Shown one piece after another: positions 17,134 to 25,752 of a DNA stretch of 64,000 nucleotides (position 1 is the first letter of the stretch; every line of letters begins with the position of its first letter). The notes under the pieces were generated by a model that saw nothing but the letters and a program-made list of their open reading frames with translations, searched no databases and had not been told where the DNA came from. The DNA comes from Micromonospora sp. MW-13 (GTDB lineage Bacteria; Actinomycetota; Actinomycetes; Mycobacteriales; Micromonosporaceae): positions 1 through 64,000 of the forward strand of contig NZ_QKKX01000078.1 of NCBI RefSeq assembly GCF_003434305.1. The letters are read 5' to 3'. The position numbers were made by a program, and so were the translations under genes.

Positions 17134-18318
17134 TCAGATGAAGAGGGTGTTCGGGCCCAGGCCGCAGACGACCCGGCCGTACAGCTCGGTGTTGGTGTCG
17201 GCGTTGATGAGCCCGTGCAGGCTCATCGCGTTGACGTCCCGGGCGATCCGCTGGATCGGCACGTCGCGGTAGATGGACGAGCCGCCGCTGGCGGAGGCGA
17301 AGATGTCCACCGCCTCCTTGGCCAGCCGGGTGGCCCAGCCGTGGTCGGCGCGGACCCGGGCCCGCTCCTCCAGCGTCCACTCCGCGCCGCTGGCCGCCTT
17401 GCTGTCGACCAGGTCGGCGGCGTGGTACGCGTGGAACTCGGCCTGGTCGATCTTCATGAGCGCGGTGCCGATCTTCAGGTGCGTGACCGGCGCCTCGCTC
17501 TGGTTCTCGTAGTCGGTGTAGGTGATCTTCCGGCCGGGGAGCCGGTCGAGGAACTCGTCCCGCGCGGCCTTGGCCACGCCGACCGCCGCGCCCACGCCGG
17601 ACGCCGCCGCGTTCAGCGCTGCCGGGGTACGCCAGACGGGGGAGTCGGCGTTGCCCTGGGACAGGCCCTGCGGGATCATCGCCGCGCTCATCGGAATGAT
17701 GTGACTGTTCGGGACGAACAGGTCCCGGGCCACGGTGGTGACGCTGCCGGTGGCGGTCAGGCCGGTGGTGTACCAGTCGTCGACGATCTCCAGGCTGCCG
17801 ATCGGCACCAGCGCCATGATCGGCTCCGGCTCGGCGTCCGGGCGCAGCACGACCGCGGCGATCTCCTGCCACTGCGCGTGGTGTGCCCCGCTGATGAAGT
17901 GCCAGCTTCCGTTGACGACGACGCCCCCGTCGGTGGGGACGGCCGTGCCGCCGACGCTGTTGGTGCCGCAGACCCGGGCGTTGGGCGTGCCGAACACCTC
18001 GTCCTGGGCCGCGTCGGGGAACAGGCCGGCGAGCCAGGTGGGGATCCACAGCACGGAGGTGACCCAGGCGGTGCTGGCGTCGCCCCGGCCCAGCTCGGTG
18101 GCGACCGCCACGAGCGTGCGGGTGTCCACCTCGTACCCGCCGTAGCGGCGGGGGGTGCGGAGCTTGAACAGCCCCGCCTCCTCGATCGCCGCTACCGTCT
18201 CGTCGTGGAGGCGACGGTTCTCCTCCTGCCACGCCGCGTGTTTGCGGATCAGCGGCACGAGATCCGCGGCGCGCTGGACCAGCTCCTCGCGGGTGGGTGC
18301 TTCGGTGGTCGTGGGCAC
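17134..18318 (-). CDS. acyl-CoA-dehydrogenase-like flavin-dependent hydroxylase, paralogue A
   Basis: The 394-residue protein has the acyl-CoA dehydrogenase fold of group D flavin monooxygenases (HpaB/HsaA/DszC type). Its N-terminal helical domain contains the P-x-RYGGYEVD motif; the middle beta domain has CGTNS and SGAHHAQW; the C-terminal helical bundle has ASGGSSIY. Such enzymes use reduced flavin from a partner reductase to oxygenate aromatic or polyketide substrates. A close paralogue lies at 60447-61628, more than half identical by eye. A flavin reductase at 41856-42395 could serve both. GTG start with GGAGGA five bases upstream. It may mark the left side of the enediyne locus. Confidence 0.8.
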   Translation of the reverse strand: MPTTTEAPTREELVQRAADLVPLIRKHAAWQEENRRLHDETVAAIEEAGLFKLRTPRRYGGYEVDTRTLVAVATELGRGDASTAWVTSVLWIPTWLAGLFPDAAQDEVFGTPNARVCGTNSVGGTAVPTDGGVVVNGSWHFISGAHHAQWQEIAAVVLRPDAEPEPIMALVPIGSLEIVDDWYTTGLTATGSVTTVARDLFVPNSHIIPMSAAMIPQGLSQGNADSPVWRTPAALNAAASGVGAAVGVAKAARDEFLDRLPGRKITYTDYENQSEAPVTHLKIGTALMKIDQAEFHAYHAADLVDSKAASGAEWTLEERARVRADHGWATRLAKEAVDIFASASGGSSIYRDVPIQRIARDVNAMSLHGLINADTNTELYGRVVCGLGPNTLFI

Positions 18319-18546
18319 GTGTCCTCCTCAACGGGCGACCGGATCGACCGGAGTCATATCGGTCAAGCGCCATTGACGTTGTCACATCCCGACTACCGCG
18401 ACCTCTTCTGGATTGCTCGGTGTCCGTGCAGCTCAGGGCGAGGAATTGGGCACGAGTGGAGAAGTCGGTGCCGCCGGGGCCGTGTCATGGTCGCAGGTGT
18501 CGCCCGGTCTTCGTGTGGGCCGGCGGCGACCGTTGAGGGAGGAACG

Positions 18547-19305
18547 ATGAGTTTTCCGCAGGTCGTCTCGCGTGAGGAATGGACCACCGCCCGGGAGAGG
18601 CTGCTGGAGGAGGAGAAGGCGCTGACCCGCGCCCGCGACCAGCTCAGCGCCGCGCGCCGGGCCATGCCCGTGGTGCCGGTGGAGAAGGAGTACGTGTTCG
18701 CCTCGCCCACGGGTGAGGTGACGCTGCTCGACCTGTTCCAGGGGCGTCGCCAGCTGCTCGTCCGGCACTTCATGTTCGCCCCGGATGCGAAGGAGGGCTG
18801 CGTCGGCTGCTCGATGCAGGCCGACAACGTCGGGGACCTGTCGCACATGCACGCCCGGGACACCTCGTTCGTGATGATCGCCCGGGCCCCGTTGGAGAAG
18901 ATCGAGCAGTTCAAGGCCCGGATGGGCTGGGCGCACATCCCGTGGGTGTCGTCGTACGGCAGTGACTTCAACTACGACTTCAATGTCACCATGGAGAAGG
19001 GCGAGCTGCCGGCGGTCAGCTCCTTCATCCGCGACGGCGAGAAGATCTTCCACGCCAGCTCGGTGTTCGACCGGGGCGGCGAGGTGTTCATCAACACCTA
19101 CAACTACCTCGACGTCACCCCGCTGGGCCGGCAGGAGGAGGGGCTGGCGCACCCGTGGGACTGGTGGCGGCACCACGACCGCTACGACGCCGAGCAGGCC
19201 CCCAACCCGGGCGAGAACTGGTGGACCGGGTTGAACAAGTTCGAGGTGCGGCAGGTACGCCACGAGAGCCCGGCCGCGCAGCCGACGGAGGCCGGAACGC
19301 AGTGA
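18547..19305 (+). CDS. DUF899-family thioredoxin-like protein
   Basis: At 252 residues this matches the DUF899 family, with a predicted thioredoxin fold. It has RRQLLVRHFMF followed by GCVGCSMQAD, a C-x-x-C-type pair in the thioredoxin position, and later DFNYDFNV and the family's WWRHHDRY near the C-terminus. A helical N-terminal arm of about 45 residues is normal for the family. The function is not established; redox handling is inferred. ATG start with GGGAGGAAC upstream. The 228-base region to the divergent gene at 18318 should hold both promoters. Confidence 0.75.
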   Translation: MSFPQVVSREEWTTARERLLEEEKALTRARDQLSAARRAMPVVPVEKEYVFASPTGEVTLLDLFQGRRQLLVRHFMFAPDAKEGCVGCSMQADNVGDLSHMHARDTSFVMIARAPLEKIEQFKARMGWAHIPWVSSYGSDFNYDFNVTMEKGELPAVSSFIRDGEKIFHASSVFDRGGEVFINTYNYLDVTPLGRQEEGLAHPWDWWRHHDRYDAEQAPNPGENWWTGLNKFEVRQVRHESPAAQPTEAGTQ

Positions 19306-19511
19306 CGGCGGCACGGTGGGGTGCGGCGGCATCCCACCGTCCGCGGCGGCCGGTTCCCGGTCCGGCGGCTTCGGCCGTCGCCGGGGAGCCGGCCGCCGTC
19401 GTGCGTGGGGGCAGGACGGCCAGGGCCCGGTCGCCGCGACCGCGCGTCGCCCGGGCCGTGCGTCGCCCGGATCGGGAGCCGTTCGGGCCGTGCGCCGGGT
19501 GGCGCGGGGGA

Positions 19512-20375
19512 TCAGGGGACGGCGACACTGTGCCGCTGGGCCGGCACCGGGGCCGCGGCGCGCCGGGGAATGCCGCCGAGCATCCGCAGCGCCGCCGCCG
19601 ACGGCGAGCCGGCCTCGACGGTGAAGGTCACCAGCATCAGGTCCGGGGTCTCCTCCAGCCGCAGCGTGTGCTGGTTGACCGTCAGCGCGCCGACCACCGG
19701 GTGGGTCATGTCGTAGGTCATCGTCTCGCAGGTGCTGACCGGGTGCTCGGCCCACATCCCGGCGAACTCCGGGCTGCGGGACAGCAGCTCCTCGACCAGC
19801 CCGACGACCCGGCGGTCGTCGCGGTAGCGGCCCACGGCCATCCGCAGGTACGCCACCACCGAACGGGCCTTGCCCGGCCAGTCGGCGTACAGCGCGCGCA
19901 TCCGGGGATCGAGGAAGACCGACCGGCTCATGTTGGGCGCCTCGTCGAGGTGCCAGGCGAGCAGGGCGTGGCCCAGTGGGTTCCAGGTGTGCACGTCGGT
20001 CGAGGCGCTGAGCACCATCGCCGGCACGTCGGGCATCATCGCGAGCATCTGGCGCAGGGCCGGCGGCGCGGAGCTGGCCCGGACGGCCCGTTCGGGCGCC
20101 GTCCGGCCGGGGCGGGCCAGCGTGAACAGGTGCGCCCGCTCGTCGCCGCCGAGCTGCAACGCGCGGGCGACCGCGTCGAGCACCTCGTCGGACACGTTGT
20201 GCGCCTGGCCCTGCTCCAGCCGGGTGTAGTAGGAGACGCTCACCCCGGCGAGCTGGGCCAGCTCCTCGCGGCGCAGCCCGGAGACCCGTCGGCGCTCGCC
20301 GTAGCGGGCCAGGCCGGCGTCCTGCGGCCGGATGACGCCGCGTCGCGACCGGAGGAACTCGCCCAGCGGATTCAT
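19512..20375 (-). CDS. XRE-family regulator with MmyB-like ligand-binding domain
   Basis: A 287-residue regulator. Residues 1-90 form the helix-turn-helix with the motif RRVSGLRREELAQLAGVSVSYYTRLEQG that is characteristic of MmyB-type XRE proteins. Residues 110-275 form the PAS-like ligand-binding domain, with WNPLGHALL and a small-molecule or lipid pocket in known relatives. The ATG at 20375 has no ribosome binding site. A CTGACA/CATACT promoter with 17-base spacing ends eight bases before it, so the mRNA is probably leaderless. A palindromic operator overlaps the -35, implying autoregulation; the same operator occurs before the MFS exporter. Confidence 0.82.
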   Translation of the reverse strand: MNPLGEFLRSRRGVIRPQDAGLARYGERRRVSGLRREELAQLAGVSVSYYTRLEQGQAHNVSDEVLDAVARALQLGGDERAHLFTLARPGRTAPERAVRASSAPPALRQMLAMMPDVPAMVLSASTDVHTWNPLGHALLAWHLDEAPNMSRSVFLDPRMRALYADWPGKARSVVAYLRMAVGRYRDDRRVVGLVEELLSRSPEFAGMWAEHPVSTCETMTYDMTHPVVGALTVNQHTLRLEETPDLMLVTFTVEAGSPSAAALRMLGGIPRRAAAPVPAQRHSVAVP

Positions 20376-20402
20376 GCGACTCAGTATGACGGACCAGTAT
20401 GA

Positions 20403-20420
20403 CACTGTCAGTGGTACCCA
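20403..20420. promoter_or_regulatory. palindromic operator at the XRE gene promoter
   Basis: The core CACTG-N-CAGTG is a perfect palindrome followed by GTACCCA. It overlaps the predicted -35 (CTGACA on the minus strand) of the XRE gene. Sixteen of eighteen positions match a site at 24223-24240 upstream of the exporter. Next to it, CAGTATGAC occurs twice, 13 bases apart (20382-20390 and 20395-20403). Confidence 0.6.
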
Positions 20421-20503
20421 CCGTGGAAGTACCAACCGTTTCCGGCCGGGCGGGGAGGGGAGTCCGCCGCGCCCGGCCGGGGTCGATCAGCCGTCCGGAC
20501 CGG

Positions 20504-21388
20504 TCAGGCCGTCTCGGCCAGGAAGCGCAGGATGTGGCCGTTGGTGATCTCCGGTTGCTCGGTGAGCGGGACGTGCCGGGAGTCGGGGACCAGCGCGCCG
20601 GCCGAGCCCTTCGGCAGCGCCTCGACGATCCGGGCGAGCTTCTCCTCGTTCATCGCGAAGGCGACGTCCTGGACGCCGAAGATGTTCAGCGTCGGCTGGC
20701 TCGGCAGGGCCCCCCACAGCGCGCCCTGCTCGGCCGCCCACTCGGGGCTGCCGAACGTCGTGGCGGGGAAGTTGGTGCGGTACATGCCGAGTGCGGCGTG
20801 CAGGTTCTCCGGGGTGCCGAGGGCGGCCCGGATGTCGGCCAGGTCCTGGGTGACGTCGTAGCCGTCCCGTGAGTACTTGTGCAGCATGAACTCCAGGAAG
20901 GCCAGGTCGTTGGCGGCGACCAGCTCGTCGGCGGCGGCCATCTGGAAGAACCAGAAGTGGGCCTGGATGTTGATGCCTCGGGGGTCGAGCAGGTACTCGC
21001 CGAAGAACTGGAACGGCGGCACGTCGCAGGCGACCAGCCGCGACCACCGCTGCGGCTCCTGCACCGCCGCGGCCCAGCAGCTGGCCGCCCCGAAGTCGTG
21101 CCCGATCAGCACGGCCCGCTCGTCCCCGCCCAGGACCTGGTGCAGGGCGTTGACGTCGGCCGCCATGTCCCGGAGGTGTTCGCGGCCGGGCGGCGGGACC
21201 GAGCTGGGGGCGAAGCCGCGCGTCCACGGGGCCACGGCCCGGTAGCCGGCGTCGGCCAGCGCCGGCATCAGGTGCCGGAACGAGTTGGGTGTGAACGGGA
21301 AGCCGTGCACCAGGAGGGCCAGCGGCCCCTCGCCCAGTTCACGGTATGCGATGTCGACACCGTTGACGGTGACCTGTGATTGACGCAT
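20504..21388 (-). CDS. alpha/beta hydrolase, epoxide-hydrolase-like
   Basis: This 294-residue alpha/beta hydrolase has the oxyanion HGFPFTPNSFRH motif and the nucleophile elbow GHDFGAAS, where Asp is the nucleophile. Asp in this position is typical of epoxide hydrolases and haloalkane dehalogenases, not of esterases. The catalytic His is in SRHVPLTE near the C-terminus. It is small enough to be a soluble soil-type epoxide hydrolase. Enediyne clusters such as C-1027 use an epoxide hydrolase (SgcF) in tailoring, so a pathway role is possible but unproven. ATG with AGGAGG upstream. Confidence 0.8.
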   Translation of the reverse strand: MRQSQVTVNGVDIAYRELGEGPLALLVHGFPFTPNSFRHLMPALADAGYRAVAPWTRGFAPSSVPPPGREHLRDMAADVNALHQVLGGDERAVLIGHDFGAASCWAAAVQEPQRWSRLVACDVPPFQFFGEYLLDPRGINIQAHFWFFQMAAADELVAANDLAFLEFMLHKYSRDGYDVTQDLADIRAALGTPENLHAALGMYRTNFPATTFGSPEWAAEQGALWGALPSQPTLNIFGVQDVAFAMNEEKLARIVEALPKGSAGALVPDSRHVPLTEQPEITNGHILRFLAETA

Positions 21389-21478
21389 GGGGTGCCTCCT
21401 CGGCGGGCATGGATTGATCCAAGACTGGCCGAGCCGACCATGCCCCGCTTCTTCGTGCGTGCTGCCCTACCACAACTT

Positions 21479-21498
21479 GATGCCCCACGTGGGGCATC
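21479..21498. promoter_or_regulatory. perfect 20-base palindrome
   Basis: Two uninterrupted ten-base arms, gatgccccac and its complement, lie in the 203-base region between the divergent hydrolase (start 21388) and YCII-like (start 21592) genes. This is most easily read as a dimeric regulator binding site. The regulator is unknown. Confidence 0.55.
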
Positions 21499-21591
21499 GA
21501 CCGGGATGTCCCTCGATTTGGTGAAAGACCGGGTGGTCGCGTCTGTCCCGGTCTCCCCGTCGTTGTATTGCGCGGACCTGGGAGGGGGACC

Positions 21592-21930
21592 GTGGAGTAC
21601 GCACTGGTGATCTTTCACGACGAGGCCGGCGAACTGAGCCCGGCGGAGATCGACGAGCACCCCCGGCACCGGGCCTGGCTGGACGAGGTGCGCCGGCGGG
21701 GGGCGTTCGCGGGCGGGCAGCGGCTGGGCCCAGGCCGCGCCGGCCGGACCGTCCGCACCCGGGCCGGGGGCACGCTGGTCACCGACGGGCCGTTCATCGA
21801 GGCCCGGGAACAGGTGGGCGGGTTCGTCCTGCTGCGCTGCGCGGACCTCGACGAGGCCACCGAACTCGCCGCCCTGCACCCGTTCGCCGAGCTGGGCGCC
21901 ATCGAGGTGAGGCCGGTCTGGACCCGGTGA
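21592..21930 (+). CDS. YCII/DGPF-domain protein
   Basis: A 112-residue protein with the YCII-like fold and the family's DGPFIEAREQVGGFVLL signature (DGPF motif). These small proteins are typically encoded immediately upstream of ECF42-type sigma factors, exactly as here; their biochemical role is unknown. The GTG start follows a GGGAGGGGGAC box. Its stop overlaps the GTG start of the sigma gene by four bases, so the two should be translationally coupled. Functional inference: sensor or partner of the sigma factor. Confidence 0.82.
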   Translation: MEYALVIFHDEAGELSPAEIDEHPRHRAWLDEVRRRGAFAGGQRLGPGRAGRTVRTRAGGTLVTDGPFIEAREQVGGFVLLRCADLDEATELAALHPFAELGAIEVRPVWTR

Positions 21931-23186
21931 CGTTCACCGTCGACGCCGCCGTGGCCGGCGCGTTCCGCCGGGAGTACCGCCAGCTCGTCGGCAGCCTCGT
22001 CGACCTCACTCGGGACCGGAGCCTGGCGGAGGACTGCGTGCAGGACGCGTTCGCCGCCGCGCTGGAGCGCTGGCGGCGCGAGGGGGTGCCGCGCCGGCCC
22101 GGGGCCTGGCTGACCACCGTGGCGCGCAACCGGGCCGTCGACCGGCTGCGCCACGAGACCGTACGGGCCGCCCGGCTGCGCGAGGCGGCGGCCACCCTCC
22201 CGGCGTACGACGAGCAGCCGCCGGTGCCGCCGCTGATCCGGGACGCCCAGCTACGCCTGATCTTCACCTGCTGCCACCCCGCGCTGTCGCTGCCGTCGCA
22301 GGTGGCGCTGACCCTGCGTACCGTCGTGGGGCTGGGCCCGGCGGAGATCGCCCGCGCCCTGCTGGTCCCGCCGGGGACCCTGGCCCAGCGGCTGGTGCGG
22401 GCCCGGCGCGGCGTCCGCGACGCCGGGCTGCGCTGCGAGCTGCCGCCGGCCGCCGAGCTGCCCGGGCGGGCCACGGCGGTGCGCGCGGTGCTGTACCTGC
22501 TGTTCACCGAGGGGTACGCCGCCACGGCCGGCGCGGACCTGGTGCGGCGCGGGCTGTGCGCGGAGGCCGTCCGGCTGGCCCGGCTGCTGGCCCGGCTGCT
22601 GCCCGACGACCCGGAGACGCTCGGCCTGCTCGCGCTGCTGGTGCTGCACGAGGCCCGGCGCGACGCCCGGACCGACGCCCACGGCGACCTGGTGCCGCTG
22701 GAGCGGCAGGACCGCCGGCGGTGGGACCGGGGCCGGGTGGCCGAGGGGGTGGGCCTGCTGGACCGGGCGCTGCGTCGCGGCCGGCCCGGGGCCTACCAGA
22801 TCCAGGCGGCGATCGCCGCCTGTCACGCCACCGCCCCGGACGCCGCGCGCACCGACTGGGCCCAGATCGCCGGGCTCTACGCCGAGTTGGCGCGGCTGAC
22901 GCCGTCGCCGGTGGTGCAGCTCAACCGGGCGGTGGCGGTCGGGATGGCGCACGGCCCGCAGCGGGGCCTGGCGCTGTTGGAACAGGTGGAGCGCTCGGGC
23001 GAGCTGGCGGGCAACCACCTCGTCCCGGCCGTCCGCGCCGACCTGCTGCGCCGGCTGGACCGGCGCCCGGAGGCGGCCGGGGCGTACCGGCGGGCGCTCG
23101 ACCTCGCCGGCAACGACGCCGAGCGTCGGTACCTGCGGGTACGGCTGGCGGAGGTGACCGGTCCATCCCGGGACCAAGCAAAATAA
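21927..23186 (+). CDS. ECF42-like RNA polymerase sigma factor with long C-terminal extension
   Basis: The 419-residue protein starts with sigma region 2 (RDRSLAEDCVQDAFAAALERW) and region 4 (LTLRTVVGLGPAEIARALLVPPGTLAQRLVRARRGVRD). Instead of ending near residue 190 it continues with about 220 alpha-helical residues typical of the DUF6596/TPR-like extension of ECF42 sigma factors. These usually lack a dedicated anti-sigma factor and are linked to DGPF proteins; the preceding gene is one. In known cases the extension is required for activity. Targets here are unknown; nearby redox genes are candidates. Confidence 0.85.
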   Translation: MTFTVDAAVAGAFRREYRQLVGSLVDLTRDRSLAEDCVQDAFAAALERWRREGVPRRPGAWLTTVARNRAVDRLRHETVRAARLREAAATLPAYDEQPPVPPLIRDAQLRLIFTCCHPALSLPSQVALTLRTVVGLGPAEIARALLVPPGTLAQRLVRARRGVRDAGLRCELPPAAELPGRATAVRAVLYLLFTEGYAATAGADLVRRGLCAEAVRLARLLARLLPDDPETLGLLALLVLHEARRDARTDAHGDLVPLERQDRRRWDRGRVAEGVGLLDRALRRGRPGAYQIQAAIAACHATAPDAARTDWAQIAGLYAELARLTPSPVVQLNRAVAVGMAHGPQRGLALLEQVERSGELAGNHLVPAVRADLLRRLDRRPEAAGAYRRALDLAGNDAERRYLRVRLAEVTGPSRDQAK

Positions 23187-23281
23187 AGCACCAGAAAATG
23201 TATATTTCCCCAAGGGCTGCCCGTCGGTCTGACGAACCCGGTCCGGTGCCGCCGGCCCGGACCACGACGAGGGGATCAGAC

Positions 23282-24082
23282 ATGTTGCTGGAGAGCAGGA
23301 CCGCGATCGTCTACGGCGCCGCGGGCGCGCTGGGCGGCGCGGTGTCGCGCGCCTTCGCCCGGGAGGGCGCCACCGTCTATCTGGCCGGGCGGCACCTCGA
23401 CCGGGTCGAAATGCTCGCCAAGGAGATCACCGCCGAGGGCGGCCGGGCGTACGCCCACCAGGTCGACGCGCTCGACCAGGAGTCGGTCGACGAGCACGCG
23501 GCGCTGGTCGCCGAGCGGGCCGGCGGGATCGACGTCTCGTTCAACGCCGTCGGCCTGGACCACGTGCAGGGCGTCCCGTTGCGCGAGCTGGACCTGGACG
23601 ACTTCCTGATGCCGATGAACACCTTCGTCCGTACCCAGTTCCTCACCGCCACGGCGGCGGCGCGGCGGATGGTCGAGCAGCGCTCCGGTTCCATCGTCGT
23701 CCTTTCCACGTCGGCGGCCCGGGCGCCGATGCCCTCGGGCGGGTTCGGCGTGGCCTGCGCCGGCATCGAGTCGCTCTCCCGGGAACTGGCCGGGGAGGTG
23801 GGCCCGTTCGGGGTGCGGGTGGTCTGCCTGCGGCCCGACGCCATCCCGGAGAGCGTGCAGCACGGCTCGTACGTCCGAGACACGTGGCGGCGCGCGGCCG
23901 AGGCGAACGGGGCGACGCTGGAGGACATGCTGGCCGCCAAGCCCGGCATGCCCGACCCGCTGCTGGGCCGGGCGGTGACCCTGGCCGACGTCGCCGGCAC
24001 CGCGGTGTACCTCGCCTCGGACCTGTCCAGCGGGCTCACCGGGTCGATCACCACCGTCGGGTGTGGAGTCCTCGTCGACTGA
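23282..24082 (+). CDS. atypical short-chain dehydrogenase/reductase
   Basis: This 266-residue SDR keeps the Rossmann nucleotide-binding region (GAAGALGGAVSRAFA), the FNAVG equivalent of NNAG, and a Ser in VLSTSAARAP. The usual catalytic Y-x-x-x-K is replaced: the aligned segment reads GGFGVACAGIESL, with Phe and Cys in those positions. It may therefore be catalytically altered or a non-enzymatic SDR. ATG at 23282 with GAGGGGATC upstream. The gap to the sigma gene (95 bases) is relatively AT-rich and probably carries a promoter. A 16-base stem terminator follows. Confidence 0.78.
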   Translation: MLLESRTAIVYGAAGALGGAVSRAFAREGATVYLAGRHLDRVEMLAKEITAEGGRAYAHQVDALDQESVDEHAALVAERAGGIDVSFNAVGLDHVQGVPLRELDLDDFLMPMNTFVRTQFLTATAAARRMVEQRSGSIVVLSTSAARAPMPSGGFGVACAGIESLSRELAGEVGPFGVRVVCLRPDAIPESVQHGSYVRDTWRRAAEANGATLEDMLAAKPGMPDPLLGRAVTLADVAGTAVYLASDLSSGLTGSITTVGCGVLVD

Positions 24083-24086
24083 CCGA

Positions 24087-24128
24087 GCGCCGGCCGCCCG
24101 GGAGCGACGTAGCCCGGGCGGCCGGCGC
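24087..24128. terminator. strong stem-loop terminator after the SDR gene
   Basis: A perfect 16-base GC-rich inverted repeat (24087-24102 with 24113-24128) around a ten-base loop, starting four bases after the stop codon. Confidence 0.7.
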
Positions 24129-24222
24129 CCGCCTCTCGGCACCATGTGAGAAATAGAGCAGGCTCGGGCTGGGCGGGGCGGGGTAGCGTTGGATGGGCCC
24201 ACACGGCGGGTGCTCAGGGTGC

Positions 24223-24240
24223 CACTGCCAGTGGTACGCA
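24223..24240. promoter_or_regulatory. palindromic operator upstream of the MFS exporter
   Basis: This is CACTG-C-CAGTG followed by GTACGCA, matching the XRE-gene site at 20403-20420 in 16 of 18 positions. It lies 48 bases before the exporter start. I infer that the XRE/MmyB-type regulator at 19512-20375 controls the exporter. Confidence 0.6.
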
Positions 24241-24288
24241 CGGCAGGGAGATGGGTACCCCGACCGCGGCTACCTAGTGTTCGTGGTC

Positions 24289-25752
24289 ATGGCGGAGAAC
24301 CAGAGCACGTCGGAGCAGCTCAGCTCCGCGCAGAAACTTGCCCTCTTCGTATTGCTCGGCGCGCAGTTCATGCTGTCGGTCGACTTTTCCATTCTCAATG
24401 TGGCCCTTCCGCGGATGGGCGAGGGCGTCGGGCTCAGCCTGGCCGACCTTCCCTGGGTCGCCAGCGCGTACGCGCTGCCCGCGGCCGGCTTCACGCTCCT
24501 GTTCGGCCGGATCGCCGACCTGTTCGGCCGGCGGCGGTTGTTCCTGACCGGCATCGCGCTGCTCACCGTGGCCTCGCTGCTCGGCGGCTTCGCGACCAAC
24601 GCCACGATGCTGCTGAGCGCCCGGGTGTTGCAGGGCTTCGCCAACGCGATCGCCATCCCGGCCGCGATGGCGCTGCTGATCACGACCGTGTCCGACGAGC
24701 GGGCCCGCGCCCGGGTGCTCGGCCTCAACGGCGCGCTGCTCTCCGGCGGCTTCACCGTCGGCGCCCTGGTCGGCGGCAGCCTGGTCAGCGCCCTGGACTG
24801 GCCCTGGGCGTTCTGGATCAACGTGCCGGTGGCGGTGGCCATCATGGTGCTGACCCCGCTGGTGATCAAGGAGAGCGTCCGCCCCACCGGGGTCAAGCTG
24901 GACGTCCCCGGCGCCGTCACGGTCACCGCCGGCCTGCTCGCCCTGGTGTACGGCGTGAGCATGCAGAGCTGGATCGGTCTCGTCGTCGGTGCGGTGCTGA
25001 TCGGCGCCTTCTGGTTCGTCGAGTTGAAGGCCAAGGCGCCCCTGGTGTCGCTGACCCTGCTCAACCGGCCGAACATCAAGTGGGGCAACTACGGCGGCAT
25101 GGTCGCCTTCGTGATGGCCAGCGGCATCAACTTCGGCCTCACCCTCTACATGCAGGACGTGCTCAAGCTGGAGCCGTTCACCACCGGTCTGGTGTTCGGC
25201 GTTCCGGGCCTGGTGGCCGTCGTCGCCGGCGTCATCGCCGGCCGGATGATCGGGCGCTACGGCTACCGCAACGTGCTCGCCATCGGCCTGCTGGTGCAGG
25301 GGCTGACCACCGTCCCGCTGCTGCTGACCGGTACCTCGGCCACGCCGAGCCTCCTGCTGATCGTCCCGTCGCTGTTCCTGATGTACTTCGGGCACGTCAC
25401 GGCCGTCGTCGCCTACACGGTGACCGCCACCTCGGGTCTGGACGACTCGCAGCAGGGCCTGGCGACCGGCCTGGCCACCCTGGCCCAGCAGATCGCCGTC
25501 ACCATCGGTATCCCGATCTTCGGGGCGATCGTCGCCACCCGCACCGACGTGTTGGACGGTCTGCACCTCGCCATGCAGGTGCAGATCGTCGTGATCCTGC
25601 TGTCCGTGGCGCTGATCTGGGTCGGCCTGCGTGACCGGGGCGCCGCCGCCGGGCCGTCGGCCACCGAGCGGCGGGAGCCGGAGCTGACCGTCGAGGCGCA
25701 GCAGCCCGCGCCGGTGCCGGTGCCGCGCAACGTCAGCGAGAACCCGGTCTAG
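24289..25752 (+). CDS. MFS drug-type exporter (DHA2-like, 14 TM)
   Basis: About 487 residues with roughly 14 hydrophobic helices. Conserved MFS elements include FSILNVALPRMG in helix 1, LFGRIADLFGRRRLF (motif A) and the WPWAFWINVPVAV segment near helix 6. DHA2-family pumps use the proton gradient to export antibiotics and are common self-resistance exporters in enediyne and other clusters (SgcB type). It lies within the putative enediyne locus with its own terminator-flanked unit and an operator shared with the XRE regulator. ATG at 24289 was chosen because it begins the short hydrophilic N-terminus; GTG alternatives lie 6-12 bases upstream. Confidence 0.87.
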   Translation: MAENQSTSEQLSSAQKLALFVLLGAQFMLSVDFSILNVALPRMGEGVGLSLADLPWVASAYALPAAGFTLLFGRIADLFGRRRLFLTGIALLTVASLLGGFATNATMLLSARVLQGFANAIAIPAAMALLITTVSDERARARVLGLNGALLSGGFTVGALVGGSLVSALDWPWAFWINVPVAVAIMVLTPLVIKESVRPTGVKLDVPGAVTVTAGLLALVYGVSMQSWIGLVVGAVLIGAFWFVELKAKAPLVSLTLLNRPNIKWGNYGGMVAFVMASGINFGLTLYMQDVLKLEPFTTGLVFGVPGLVAVVAGVIAGRMIGRYGYRNVLAIGLLVQGLTTVPLLLTGTSATPSLLLIVPSLFLMYFGHVTAVVAYTVTATSGLDDSQQGLATGLATLAQQIAVTIGIPIFGAIVATRTDVLDGLHLAMQVQIVVILLSVALIWVGLRDRGAAAGPSATERREPELTVEAQQPAPVPVPRNVSENPV

